NCBI GenBank assembly: GCA_945878355.1
Contig: CAMCTC010000089.1
Coordinates: 1 to 18,840 of the forward strand
Direction of reading: 5' to 3'
From: Bordetella parapertussis
GTDB lineage: Bacteria > Pseudomonadota > Gammaproteobacteria > Burkholderiales > Burkholderiaceae_C
Length of the DNA stretch: 18,840 nt
Shown: in pieces, positions 1 through 7,012 of the stretch
Layout: every line of letters begins with the position of its first letter
Numbering within the stretch: position 1 is the stretch's first letter
Program-made: the position numbers and the translations under genes
Notes under the pieces: model-generated
What the model saw: the letters and a program-made list of their open reading frames with translations, nothing else
The model's database searches: none
What the model was told of the DNA's origin: nothing

Positions 1-734
1 GAATGCGCCAGCGTGAAGGCGCTGACGATCTTGACCACGTCGACAGAGGCCTCGCGAAAGCTCGCCACCGCCTGCCAGTGCCTTGCCCGCCAGGCGCCAA
101 CCGCCGGCAACAGCAGCGACAGCAGGAACAAGATGTGGTCGTAGCCTATCCAGATGTGCCAGACGCCGTCGCGCGCATAGGCGACGAACTGGGCCCAGCG
201 CCCCGGCGTCGCCAGGGCAAAGCTTTGCTGCGACGCTTCGGGCGAGAAGATGGCGCTGCGAGAATCTCCAACAGTTTCAAGCCGCAGCAGACCACGGTGC
301 TGCGGGTCGGTGTCGGCGAACAAGCGGTAGCCGATCCGCAGTACGGCCGGCGGCTGCGCGCAGGCGACGGCAAAGCGCAGCACGGTGTAGGCGCCGTCGC
401 TGTGCTGGTCGACCAACTGCTCGCCGGCACTCAGCGCGCAAGGCTGGTCATCGCCAGCCACTTGCAGCCGCGCCAGCGCGTAGGCAGCGATCTCGCGATG
501 GTTGGCGCGCAGTTCACCCCAGGTGATCTCGCCGTTGTCGTCGGCGTCCAGGCCGATGGCATGGTCGAGATCACGCAGCGCGATGTCCCATTGGCCGTCG
601 ATCTTGCCGGGTTCGACCCGCAGCGTGAGGTAGCTGTCAGATGGCTTGTGGGCCCAGGCCGGCAGCGCAAGCCCGGCGCCGACCAGCCAGACCAGGATCA
701 GCCAGGCGATGGCACGACAGGCCCGGCGCATCAT
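1..734 (-). CDS. HupE/UreJ-like membrane protein with an EF-hand, 3' end outside window
   Basis: The minus-strand frame starts at the ATG at 734 and stays open for 244 codons to the window edge, so the C-terminal part is missing. Residues 1-28 form a signal peptide (Arg-rich start, hydrophobic core, AWA cleavage site), leaving a mature protein that begins HKPSD. A periplasmic domain follows, containing a canonical 12-residue EF-hand loop at 63-74 (ligands D63, D65, N67, T71, E74). The sequence then enters membrane segments with a YDHILFLLSLLLP stretch at 198-210 and a SAFTLAH end at 238-244, as in HupE/UreJ_2 family proteins. That family is related to putative Ni/Co permeases, but the transported substrate of this branch is not established. 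The start overlaps the stop of the upstream TPR gene by four bases (ATGA), which indicates translational coupling. The family call is from recognised motifs; calcium binding is inference. Confidence 0.8.
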   Translation of the reverse strand, partial: MMRRACRAIAWLILVWLVGAGLALPAWAHKPSDSYLTLRVEPGKIDGQWDIALRDLDHAIGLDADDNGEITWGELRANHREIAAYALARLQVAGDDQPCALSAGEQLVDQHSDGAYTVLRFAVACAQPPAVLRIGYRLFADTDPQHRGLLRLETVGDSRSAIFSPEASQQSFALATPGRWAQFVAYARDGVWHIWIGYDHILFLLSLLLPAVGAWRARHWQAVASFREASVDVVKIVSAFTLAH

Positions 735-1918
735 TGGGCGGCCTTGAGGGGTGCGGCGAGTTGGGCGGCGAGCTTGCGCAAGACCTGGCTCTCGATGCCT
801 GACTCGGCCAACCACAGGCGCACCGGCTCGGCTGCTGCCGGCTGGCGGGCGGCAATCGCTGCTTCCAGCAACACCCTGGCGTCGGCGAGTTCTCGCTGCA
901 CGGCGAAGTTTTCGCGTGCCAGCGCCAGCGCGCGCAAGGCCTGGCCGCGCTGTGTCAGCGCGAAGCGGGCCTCCTCCTTCTGGTGCAGGCTGTCACCGCG
1001 CAGGCTTGCGGCTGTAAATCGCGCGACCAAGTCAGCCTCCCAGTTGGCGCGATTTGGCGCGCCACTGGCCTGGGCGGCGAGGGTCAGCCGCAACAGCAGC
1101 AGGTCGGAGCGCTCCTTGCCCTTGAGCAGGGCCAGCACTTCGGCAGGCCGCTGGCGGTCGAGCAGGAAATCGCTGTAAGCCGCCAGCAGGTAGCCGTCGA
1201 CCAAACCGAGCGACAGCGCGCGCTTGAACGCGGCTTCGGCCGCGTCATGCCGGCCCAGCCGCTCTTCGGTCTCGGCCAGCCGGGTCAGCGCCCAGAGTTG
1301 CTCGGCAGCGCCAGCCCGGGTTTCGCGCAGCAAGGCCGCGTTCAGTGCGCTGACTGCCGCCACGCCATGGCCGGTGGCGGCATCGACCGATGCCCCACAG
1401 GCCACGGCGATCAGCGCGGAAGCCTGCGCGGCAGCCCGGGCGCAAGCCTCGCGGGCGTCGGTGTAACGCGCTTGGACCATCGCGATCGCTGCCAGCCACG
1501 ACCATGCCTCGCCGTTGTCGGGTTGCTGGCGAACGGCAGACTGCAGGTCAGCGCGCGCTGCTTCGAACTGGTGATTGAACTGGCGCAACACGGCGCGCAG
1601 CACCAGTACCGGCACCGGCGGGTCGGCCTGCTGCCACCAGGGCGCCAGCGCGGCCTGGGCATAGCCGATATAGCGCGGGTCGCCCTCGGAAGCGACCTGC
1701 TCGAAGTAACGCCTCGCCAGCCGCAGCGCCAGTGCCAGATCGAGGGGGTCTTGCGACAACTGTTGGCGCAGTCGCCGCATCGCCAGGATGCTCGGGTCCG
1801 CGGCGCGCTCGGGCAGTTTTTCCAGTACCTGCCGGTCCGAGTCCGGCAGATGGGGTAGCGCGTCGGCGGCTACCGAAAGCGCCAGCATGGCGGCCAGAAT
1901 CAGAACGCGACGGGGCAA
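731..1918 (-). CDS. Exported TPR-repeat protein coupled to the HupE/UreJ-like gene
   Basis: This frame encodes about 395 residues if the TTG at 1918 is used. That start gives a positive N-terminus and hydrophobic stretch (PRRVLILAAMLALSVAADA), a plausible signal peptide. An ATG at 1888 is the alternative and would give a poorer signal. The body is Ala/Leu/Arg-rich helical sequence with TPR-like units, for example the stretches around 'ADLQSAVRQQPDNGEAWSWL' and 'GRHDAAEAAFKRALSLGL'. No catalytic motif was found. It probably acts as a periplasmic or membrane-tethered scaffold for the following HupE/UreJ-like protein, with which it shares an ATGA overlap. The open frame continues upstream to 2308, but that part is the antisense of the Lys/Ala repeat gene and is not believed to be coding. 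The exact start is uncertain. Confidence 0.75.
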   Translation of the reverse strand: MPRRVLILAAMLALSVAADALPHLPDSDRQVLEKLPERAADPSILAMRRLRQQLSQDPLDLALALRLARRYFEQVASEGDPRYIGYAQAALAPWWQQADPPVPVLVLRAVLRQFNHQFEAARADLQSAVRQQPDNGEAWSWLAAIAMVQARYTDAREACARAAAQASALIAVACGASVDAATGHGVAAVSALNAALLRETRAGAAEQLWALTRLAETEERLGRHDAAEAAFKRALSLGLVDGYLLAAYSDFLLDRQRPAEVLALLKGKERSDLLLLRLTLAAQASGAPNRANWEADLVARFTAASLRGDSLHQKEEARFALTQRGQALRALALARENFAVQRELADARVLLEAAIAARQPAAAEPVRLWLAESGIESQVLRKLAAQLAAPLKAAQ

Positions 1919-2093
1919 TTTGAGTGTCCACAGAAAGCCCGATTCGGGCCCATGCAAGAGGCCAGGTTTCACAGGCCTGTCAACCGAAGCGCATTCTGCG
2001 CGTTGACTACCCAACGGTTTTGAAAATCTTGTGATGGGGTTTCGAGCTGGAGTTGAGTTGTTTGCACTGTTTTCAACCCACGGAGAGATTTCC
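1919..2093. promoter_or_regulatory. Divergent intergenic region, TPR gene / repeat protein
   Basis: These 175 bases separate the divergent TPR gene (minus) and the repeat protein (plus), so promoters in both directions are expected. A TTGACT box at 2003-2008 resembles a plus-strand -35, but no convincing -10 follows at the right distance. A good Shine-Dalgarno (GGAGAG, 2082-2087) lies before the ATG at 2094. No gene is seen here. Confidence 0.35.
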
Positions 2094-2315
2094 ATGAACA
2101 AGATCCTGTCGTCGCTGATCCTTGCCGCTTTCGCGGTTGTCGCTTTCAATGCCAACGCCGCATCCCACGCAGGTGCCGCACCGATGAAGGCTAGCGAGCC
2201 GGCTGCCAAGGCCAGCGCACCGGCGAAAAAGGCCAGCGCACCGGCAAAAAAGGCCAGCGCACCGGCGAAGAAGGCCAGCGCTGAGGCTGTCAAGGCCACC
2301 GAAGCCAAGAAGTGA
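2094..2315 (+). CDS. Small exported Lys/Ala/Ser/Pro-repeat protein
   Basis: A 73-residue protein starting at ATG 2094, chosen because GGAGAG lies just upstream and because the first 22-23 residues form a clear signal peptide (MNKILSSLILAAFAVVAFNANA, then A-S-H). The mature part is low-complexity and highly basic, built on the heptad KASAPAK repeated three times at residues 39-59, with a degenerate fourth unit, ending in EAKK. No known domain is recognised. It resembles in composition the lysine/alanine-rich histone-H1-like bacterial proteins, but the signal peptide places it in the periplasm or outside, so a DNA-binding role is unlikely. Possible roles are cell-wall or polyanion binding; these are guesses. 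It is monocistronic, with its own terminator. Confidence 0.75.
   Translation: MNKILSSLILAAFAVVAFNANAASHAGAAPMKASEPAAKASAPAKKASAPAKKASAPAKKASAEAVKATEAKK
2208..2279 (+). repeat. 21-bp in-frame tandem repeats (KASAPAK)
   Basis: Three complete 21-base units run 2208-2228, 2229-2249 and 2250-2270, followed by a partial unit to 2279. They differ only in the last two codons (GCGAAA, GCAAAA, GCGAAG). They encode KASAPAK in the small exported protein. Near identity suggests recent expansion or copy-number variation. Confidence 0.9.
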
Positions 2316-2326
2316 TCGCCTGAGAA

Positions 2327-2346
2327 GCAAGGAGTACGCTCCTTGC
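2327..2346 (+). other. Perfect hairpin with TACG tetraloop in 3' UTR
   Basis: GCAAGGAG (2327-2334) pairs perfectly with CTCCTTGC (2339-2346) around a TACG loop, which belongs to the stable UNCG class. It lies 12 bases after the repeat-protein stop and before the terminator. There is no T-tract, so it is more likely an mRNA stabiliser than a terminator. Confidence 0.6.
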
Positions 2347-2357
2347 CTCTGCGAAAC

Positions 2358-2383
2358 AGCAGGCCTTTGGTGCCTGCTTTTTT
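2358..2383 (+). terminator. Intrinsic terminator of the repeat-protein gene
   Basis: AGCAGGC (2358-2364) pairs with GCCTGCT (2372-2378) around a seven-base loop and runs into a six-T tract (2378-2383). This is a textbook rho-independent terminator for the plus-strand gene ending at 2315. Confidence 0.85.
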
Positions 2384-2398
2384 GCGCCTGCGCGTTGA

Positions 2399-3502
2399 TC
2401 ACCGCGTCGGCGATCTCGTTGCAGCCACGGCCCGGCCCAGCTCGATCACCGCCAGCGCGTAATAAGCCGAGTGGTTGTAGCGGGTGACCGCGTAGAAGTT
2501 CTGTGTGCCGGCGACATGGCTGGGCGCAGCGTCGCCGTTTTGCAATTCCACCAGTGCCAGCAGGCCGTCATGGCTGAGCGCTTGACCGTCCAGCAACGCG
2601 CCTAGCTCGACCATCTGCGCTGACGTGAAGCTGGGCAGGATGTCGGGCTGCAAGAGCGCTGCGCGGTCTGCGCTGCCGCTGGGTGGCTTGACATCGAAGT
2701 GGCTCGGTACGCCACGTTGCCAGCCGTGCTCGGCCAGGTAATTCGCGACGCTGCCGATCACATCGGCCGCGGCGCCCGACCCGATGCCGCCCATGTCGAC
2801 GCGGCCGTCGGCGTCGAAATCGACCGCATAGCGGTTGATGCTGCCGGGCATGAACTGGCCCAAGCCGATCGCGCCGGCGTAAGAGCCTTTGACCTCGGTG
2901 GTGGGCAGGTTTTGCTCGCGCGCCAGCTTCAGAAACTCACCGAGCTCGCTGCGGAAAAATTCGCTGCGATCGCTGCGCCCTTTCGGGAAGTCCAGGCTCA
3001 ATGTCGCCAGCGCATCGAGCACGCGGAAGTTGCCGGTGACACGGCCGTAGAAGGTTTCGACGCCGATGATGCCCACCACCAGTTCAGCCGGCACGCCCCA
3101 ACGCCGCTCAGCTGCATCCAGCCAGGCCTCATGGGTGGCCCAGAAAGCGACGCCGGCCCGAACCCGGTCTGGCTCCATGAAGCGAGCCCGGTAAGCAGCC
3201 CAGTTCTTGGCGACGCCAACCGGTGGCGGCATCATCAGGCGCGCGACAGAAGGCTGGTATTTGGCCTGCGCCAACTGGGCCTTGACCCAGATCGGGTCTA
3301 GCGCATGGCGCTGCGCCAGTGCGACGGCGAGTTGCATCGCATCGGCGCGGTTGCCGTAGGGCTTGGCTTTTGGTGCGTGCCGCGCGCCATGGGCCGCTGC
3401 AGCGCCCGCGTGAGGGTGCTTCTTCGCCATTGCGGTGATGGGCAGCGACAGCGCCAGCAGGGCAAGCAGGCTCATGGCTGGGGCGGATCGCATGCGGCGC
3501 AT
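2399..3502 (-). CDS. mltB: Lytic murein transglycosylase B-type (MltB/Slt35 family)
   Basis: From ATG 3502 the protein is 367 residues. A signal peptide (1-26, ending AMA) precedes a His/Ala-rich linker. The catalytic domain shows GIIGVETFYGRVTGN at 144-158, where E149 matches the catalytic glutamate of the E. coli Slt35 enzyme, followed by LDALATLSLDFP (162-173). A goose-lysozyme-like AIGLGQFMPGSI (211-222) follows, then an EF-hand-like DFDADGRVD (228-236) and IGSVANYLAEHGW (249-261). It cleaves the glycan backbone of peptidoglycan, forming 1,6-anhydro-muropeptides. There is no lipobox cysteine, so it is predicted to be soluble in the periplasm, unlike E. coli MltB. ATG 3493 is an alternative start. 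It is divergent from the deacetylase gene. Confidence 0.92.
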   Translation of the reverse strand: MRRMRSAPAMSLLALLALSLPITAMAKKHPHAGAAAAHGARHAPKAKPYGNRADAMQLAVALAQRHALDPIWVKAQLAQAKYQPSVARLMMPPPVGVAKNWAAYRARFMEPDRVRAGVAFWATHEAWLDAAERRWGVPAELVVGIIGVETFYGRVTGNFRVLDALATLSLDFPKGRSDRSEFFRSELGEFLKLAREQNLPTTEVKGSYAGAIGLGQFMPGSINRYAVDFDADGRVDMGGIGSGAAADVIGSVANYLAEHGWQRGVPSHFDVKPPSGSADRAALLQPDILPSFTSAQMVELGALLDGQALSHDGLLALVELQNGDAAPSHVAGTQNFYAVTRYNHSAYYALAVIELGRAVAATRSPTR

Positions 3503-3691
3503 TATCTCGTCGGTGCGCGACGCAAGACAGTCGCCCTGGAGGTGGGCCTGCAGGCAAGCGACACAGTCTTTGCCTTGAGACTGTTTGCCGACAATGATCG
3601 TGCTAATCTGGTCTGTGAGCCGCGACAGCAGCCGCGCCAACTTGGCATCATCCATGCTTGGACCCTAGCGCAACACCCGTCGAGACCGAGC
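3503..3691. promoter_or_regulatory. Divergent intergenic region, mltB / deacetylase
   Basis: These 189 bases lie between divergent starts at 3502 (minus) and 3692 (plus) and must hold both promoters. A weak plus-strand pair is possible (TTGCCT at 3571-3576, AATGAT at 3594-3599, 17-base spacing), four of six matches each. The minus frame stays open through the region back to an ATG at 3655, but that extension would bury the signal peptide and is not accepted. Confidence 0.3.
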
Positions 3692-4627
3692 ATGTCTACA
3701 GCCTTCTACAGCCACGCCGATTGCCGTTTGCACGACATGGGTGCTGGCCACCCTGAGTGCCCGCAACGGCTCGATGCGATCGCCGATCAGCTGCTGAGTT
3801 CGGGTCTGGGGCTGTTGCTCGACCATCGGGAAGCGCCGCTGGCCACGCTCGAGCAACTCCAGCGTGCGCACAGTTCGAACTATGTGTCACAGCTGCGTGA
3901 ATTTCTCGAGCAGGTGCAAGCCAGCGGCGAGCCGCGACACCTGGATCCCGACACGGTGGCAACCCCTGGCACCTGGCGCGCTGCCTTGCGGGCAGCCGGT
4001 GCTGCGGTGGCCGCGACCGAGGCTGTCGTTCGAGGCGAAGTGAGCAACGCTTTTTGCTCGGTGCGCCCGCCCGGCCACCATGCCACGCGCAGCGAAACCA
4101 TGGGCTTTTGCTTTTTCAACAACGTCGCGGTTGGTGCCCGCCATGCGCTCGATGTGCTGGGCCTGCAGCGGGTGGCGATCGTCGATTTCGACGTCCACCA
4201 CGGCAACGGCACCGAGGACATCATCGCCGGCGACGAGCGGGTGCTGATGTGCAGCATCTTCCAGCATCCGCTCTACCCGAACAGCGGTGCGGTGCCGATG
4301 GGCACCAACATGGTCAACGTCCCCATTCCGCCCTACACAAGAGGCCTGGCGATACGCGAGATGATCGACGCGATGTGGTTGCCCCGGCTCGAGGAGTTCA
4401 GCCCCCAGATGCTGTTCATCAGCGCGGGTTTCGACGGCCATCGCGAGGACGATCTGGGCCAACTCGGACTGGTCGAGGCCGACTTCGAGTGGATCACCCG
4501 ACGCGTCAAGGATGTGGCCGACCGCCACGCTGGCGGGCGCATCGTCTCCTGCCTGGAGGGTGGCTATGCGTTGAGCGCGCTGGCGCGCAGCGTGGTGACG
4601 CATTTGAGGGTGCTGGCCGACGTCTAG
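3692..4627 (+). CDS. Histone-deacetylase-family zinc amidohydrolase (class II-like)
   Basis: The 311-residue protein begins at ATG 3692, where the family's N-terminal motif starts (FYSHADCRLHDMGAGHPECPQRL, here split over residues 5-27). Active-site signatures are complete: RPPGHHA at 125-131 with the paired histidines H129/H130, VDFDVHHGNGTED at 164-176 giving zinc ligands D167 and H169, the third ligand D248 in SAGFD, and EGGY at 289-292 with the catalytic-type Tyr292 retained. Bacterial members deacetylate small molecules such as acetylpolyamines (AphA-like) or, in AcuC-like branches, protein lysines including acetyl-CoA synthetase. The substrate here cannot be decided from sequence alone. 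acs lies about 7.7 kb away, which is suggestive but not evidence. A 62-base gap separates it from the channel gene. Confidence 0.93.
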   Translation: MSTAFYSHADCRLHDMGAGHPECPQRLDAIADQLLSSGLGLLLDHREAPLATLEQLQRAHSSNYVSQLREFLEQVQASGEPRHLDPDTVATPGTWRAALRAAGAAVAATEAVVRGEVSNAFCSVRPPGHHATRSETMGFCFFNNVAVGARHALDVLGLQRVAIVDFDVHHGNGTEDIIAGDERVLMCSIFQHPLYPNSGAVPMGTNMVNVPIPPYTRGLAIREMIDAMWLPRLEEFSPQMLFISAGFDGHREDDLGQLGLVEADFEWITRRVKDVADRHAGGRIVSCLEGGYALSALARSVVTHLRVLADV

Positions 4628-4674
4628 TCGGCCTGGCCGCCAGCTGGATGTTGGCCAATCCCCGCCGCCTGCGC

Positions 4675-4683
4675 TGAGACAAT
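4675..4683 (+). promoter_or_regulatory. Extended -10 box placing transcription start at the mscS-like ATG
   Basis: TGA-GACAAT (TG at 4675-4676, hexamer 4678-4683) resembles an extended -10 element. Initiation six to seven bases later would fall at 4689-4690, exactly on the ATG of the channel gene. No good Shine-Dalgarno lies before that ATG, so a leaderless mRNA is plausible. Confidence 0.4.
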
Positions 4684-4689
4684 CGGGCC

Positions 4690-5955
4690 ATGATCAGAGA
4701 CTTCGACTCAGTGCTTGAATTGCTGCTGGCGCTGAGCCGCCCGGCAGCGTTGCTGGAGCTGGGCTTGCTGGCGCTATGCCTGGGCTTGGCTTGGGCCGCG
4801 GCGGTGCCCTGGCGGCCCCGTCATGTCGAGGCGGGGATCTGGTTTGGCGACCGCGGATTTGACGGCCTGCTGTTTCCCTTGCTGGCCTTGACGCTGGCCT
4901 TGCTGGCGCGGTGGTTGATGCGAGGCCATGGGCCAGTGTTTCAGCTGGCGGTGCCGGTGCTGGCCAGTCTGGCCGTCATTCGGGTCTCGGTGAGGGTCTT
5001 GCACCTGGCGTTTCCGGGATCGGCGCTGGTGCGCGCGCTCGAGCGCAGCTTGAGCTGGGTGGTCTGGGGGGTCACCGTGCTGTGGATCACCGGCTTGTTG
5101 CCCGTGGTGCTGGTCGAAATGGACGCGCTGCGCTGGACCATAGGCGGCAGCCCGGTGTCGCTGCGCAGTCTGGTCGAGGGCGGGCTCAGCGCCGTGGTCG
5201 TGATGTTGACGATGCTGTGGCTGTCAGCCAGCATCGAGGCCCGGTTGCTGCGCGCCACGGGCGTGAACCTGAGCCTGCGCAAGTTCGCCGCCAGCGCCAG
5301 CCGCGCCGTGCTCTTGCTGGTGGGCTTGCTGGTGGCGATGTCGGCGGCCGGCATTCCGCTGGGCGCGCTCAGCGTGCTGGGCGGCGCGGTGGGCGTGGGC
5401 ATCGGCTTGGGGCTGCAAAAGCTGGCGGCCAATTACGTGTCGGGCTTTGTGATCCTGGCCGAGCGCTCGTTGCGCATTGGCGATGTGGTCAAGGTCGACA
5501 ACTTTGAGGGCTGCATCACCGACATCAGTGCCCGCTACACAGTGCTGCGCGCCAACAATGGACGCGAGTCCATCGTGCCCAACGAGATGATGATCACCCA
5601 GCGGGTCGAGAACTGTTCGTTCGCCGACCCTCAGGTGGCGTTGACGACGGTGGTGCAAGTGGCCTACGGCACCGATCTGCAAGGCCTGATCCCGCAGTTG
5701 GTCGATGCCATGCAAGCGGTGCCGCGCGTGCTCGCGCTGCCGGCGCCGGCGGTGCAGCTGTCGAATTTTGCCGCTGATGGCCTCGAGCTGACCCTGGTGT
5801 TCTGGATTTCTGACATGGAGAACGGCCAGGGCAATGTGCGCAGCGATGTCAACCTGGCGGTGCTGCGGACGATCGACCAAGCTGGTGTGGAGATCCCGTT
5901 CCCGCAGCGGGTGATGCGCGCCGCGGCCGCTGGCGCTGGCAGATCGGAGACTTGA
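4690..5955 (+). CDS. MscS-family mechanosensitive ion channel
   Basis: A 421-residue membrane protein with several N-terminal helices (roughly 18-40, 58-78, 83-104, 119-142, 163-186, 203-221) followed by the MscS pore helix. The pore segment is Gly/Ala-rich (GALSVLGGAVGVGIGLGLQKLAANYVSG, residues 225-252, split here by description) and continues into the beta domain, with ERSLRIGDVVKV at 259-269 and the conserved NxxGRESIVPNEMMI region. The C-terminal alpha/beta domain ends near 410. Such channels release solutes during hypo-osmotic shock. It has more transmembrane helices than the three of E. coli MscS, so it belongs to the larger YbdG/YnaI-like or related branch. It may be leaderless and may be transcribed with the deacetylase upstream. 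Confidence 0.92.
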   Translation: MIRDFDSVLELLLALSRPAALLELGLLALCLGLAWAAAVPWRPRHVEAGIWFGDRGFDGLLFPLLALTLALLARWLMRGHGPVFQLAVPVLASLAVIRVSVRVLHLAFPGSALVRALERSLSWVVWGVTVLWITGLLPVVLVEMDALRWTIGGSPVSLRSLVEGGLSAVVVMLTMLWLSASIEARLLRATGVNLSLRKFAASASRAVLLLVGLLVAMSAAGIPLGALSVLGGAVGVGIGLGLQKLAANYVSGFVILAERSLRIGDVVKVDNFEGCITDISARYTVLRANNGRESIVPNEMMITQRVENCSFADPQVALTTVVQVAYGTDLQGLIPQLVDAMQAVPRVLALPAPAVQLSNFAADGLELTLVFWISDMENGQGNVRSDVNLAVLRTIDQAGVEIPFPQRVMRAAAAGAGRSET

Positions 5956-5993
5956 ATTCAGTACTTGCTGATCTGCGTTCATCGTCCGGTCAC

Positions 5994-6011
5994 CCAGCCG
6001 GTGTAGGCTGG
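5994..6011. other. Inverted repeat between channel and CDF genes
   Basis: CCAGCC (5994-5999) and GGCTGG (6006-6011) form a 6-bp stem with a 6-base loop in the 112-base gap between the channel and CDF genes. There is no T-tract, so it is not a clear terminator. The gap also contains no obvious gene. Confidence 0.3.
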
Positions 6012-6067
6012 CGCGGTCCCATAGCTGGCCGCTCTTCTTTTCACTGGCCTAACCGGGCCAGGCTGTC

Positions 6068-7012
6068 ATGAATCTCATAGAACCCGCCGACGATCCCGAC
6101 GACGAGTTGCACAGTGCAGCAGATCGTGCGGCTGCCGCTTCGCGCAGCACCTGGGTCAGCGTGGGCGTCAACCTGGTGTTGACCGTCACCCAGATCGCGG
6201 TCGGGCTGATGGCCAAGTCGCAAGGCCTAGTGGCCGACGGCATCCACTCGCTGTCCGATCTGGTGGCTGATTTCGTCGTGTTGCTGGCCAGCCATCACAG
6301 CAAGAAGGGCGCCGACCTCGACCACCCTTATGGCCACCAGCGTTTCGAGACCGCGGCTTCGCTGGTGCTGGGTGCGCTGCTGCTGGCCGTGGGCGTGGGC
6401 ATGCTGTGGTCGGCGTTTCGCAAGCTCGAGGAGCCCGCACTGGTGCCCCAGGTGCACATCATCGCGCTGTGGGTGGCCGGTGGTGCGCTGATCGCCAAGG
6501 AGCTGCTGTTTCGCTACATGCTGGCGGCGGCCAAGCGGGTCAAGTCCAGCATGCTGGTGGCCAACGCCTGGCATGCGCGGTCGGACGCCGCCTCGTCGCT
6601 GGTGGTGGGCATCGGCATTGTCGGTAACCTGGCGGGATACCCGATTCTGGACCCGATCGCCGCGCTGATCGTCGGCTTCATGGTCGCCAGGATGGGCTGG
6701 TCTTTTGGCTGGGATGCGCTGCACGACCTGATGGACCGTGCAGTCGACGAGGCCGAGGTCGAGGCGATACGCCGAACGCTGATCGAGACACCGGGCGTCA
6801 GCAACGTTCACGATGTGCGAACCCGCAAGATGGGCGACATGATCGTCGTCGATGCGCACCTAGAGGTCGATGCCTCGATCAGCGTCGAGGCCGGTCATGA
6901 CATTGCGGTCGCAGCGCGCCAGCGGGTGCTGCAGCGCCACCGTGTGCTCAACCTGATGACCCATGTCGACCCCTGGCGGCGGCCCGACCTGGACCATCCC
7001 GGACTGCGATGA
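6068..7012 (+). CDS. Cation diffusion facilitator (CDF) family transporter
   Basis: A 314-residue protein starting ATG 6068, with an acidic N-terminus and about six transmembrane helices (around 28-48, 53-75, 95-117, 130-152, 165-187, 195-210). The transport-site pattern is visible: in helix 2 ADGIHSLSD gives H60 and D64, and in helix 5 NAWHARSD gives H169 and D173, an HD-HD quartet. The DHPYGHQRFE loop (85-94) is typical of the FieF/YiiP-like branch. The cytoplasmic C-terminal domain carries HDVRTRKMGDMIVVDAHLEVD and closes near residue 300. CDF proteins export divalent metals by proton antiport. The HD-HD set is usually associated with zinc, though metal choice needs assay. The stop overlaps the next gene's start (ATGA), so the two are co-translated. 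Confidence 0.93.
   Translation: MNLIEPADDPDDELHSAADRAAAASRSTWVSVGVNLVLTVTQIAVGLMAKSQGLVADGIHSLSDLVADFVVLLASHHSKKGADLDHPYGHQRFETAASLVLGALLLAVGVGMLWSAFRKLEEPALVPQVHIIALWVAGGALIAKELLFRYMLAAAKRVKSSMLVANAWHARSDAASSLVVGIGIVGNLAGYPILDPIAALIVGFMVARMGWSFGWDALHDLMDRAVDEAEVEAIRRTLIETPGVSNVHDVRTRKMGDMIVVDAHLEVDASISVEAGHDIAVAARQRVLQRHRVLNLMTHVDPWRRPDLDHPGLR

Noticed and set aside
2031..2093. Earlier ATG for the repeat protein
   Set aside because: It lacks a ribosome site and would bury the clear signal peptide that begins at 2094.
1919..2308. Upstream extension of the TPR reading frame
   Set aside because: It is the antisense of the repeat-protein gene and reads as repeated ALAFFAG, an artefact of the KASAPAK repeats.
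3503..3655. N-terminal extension of the MltB-type enzyme
   Set aside because: No ribosome site is evident and the extension would place the signal peptide internally; a passing resemblance to other motifs is not convincing.
3305..3691. Long upstream part of the deacetylase frame
   Set aside because: It is antisense to mltB and precedes the recognised family N-terminus at 3692.
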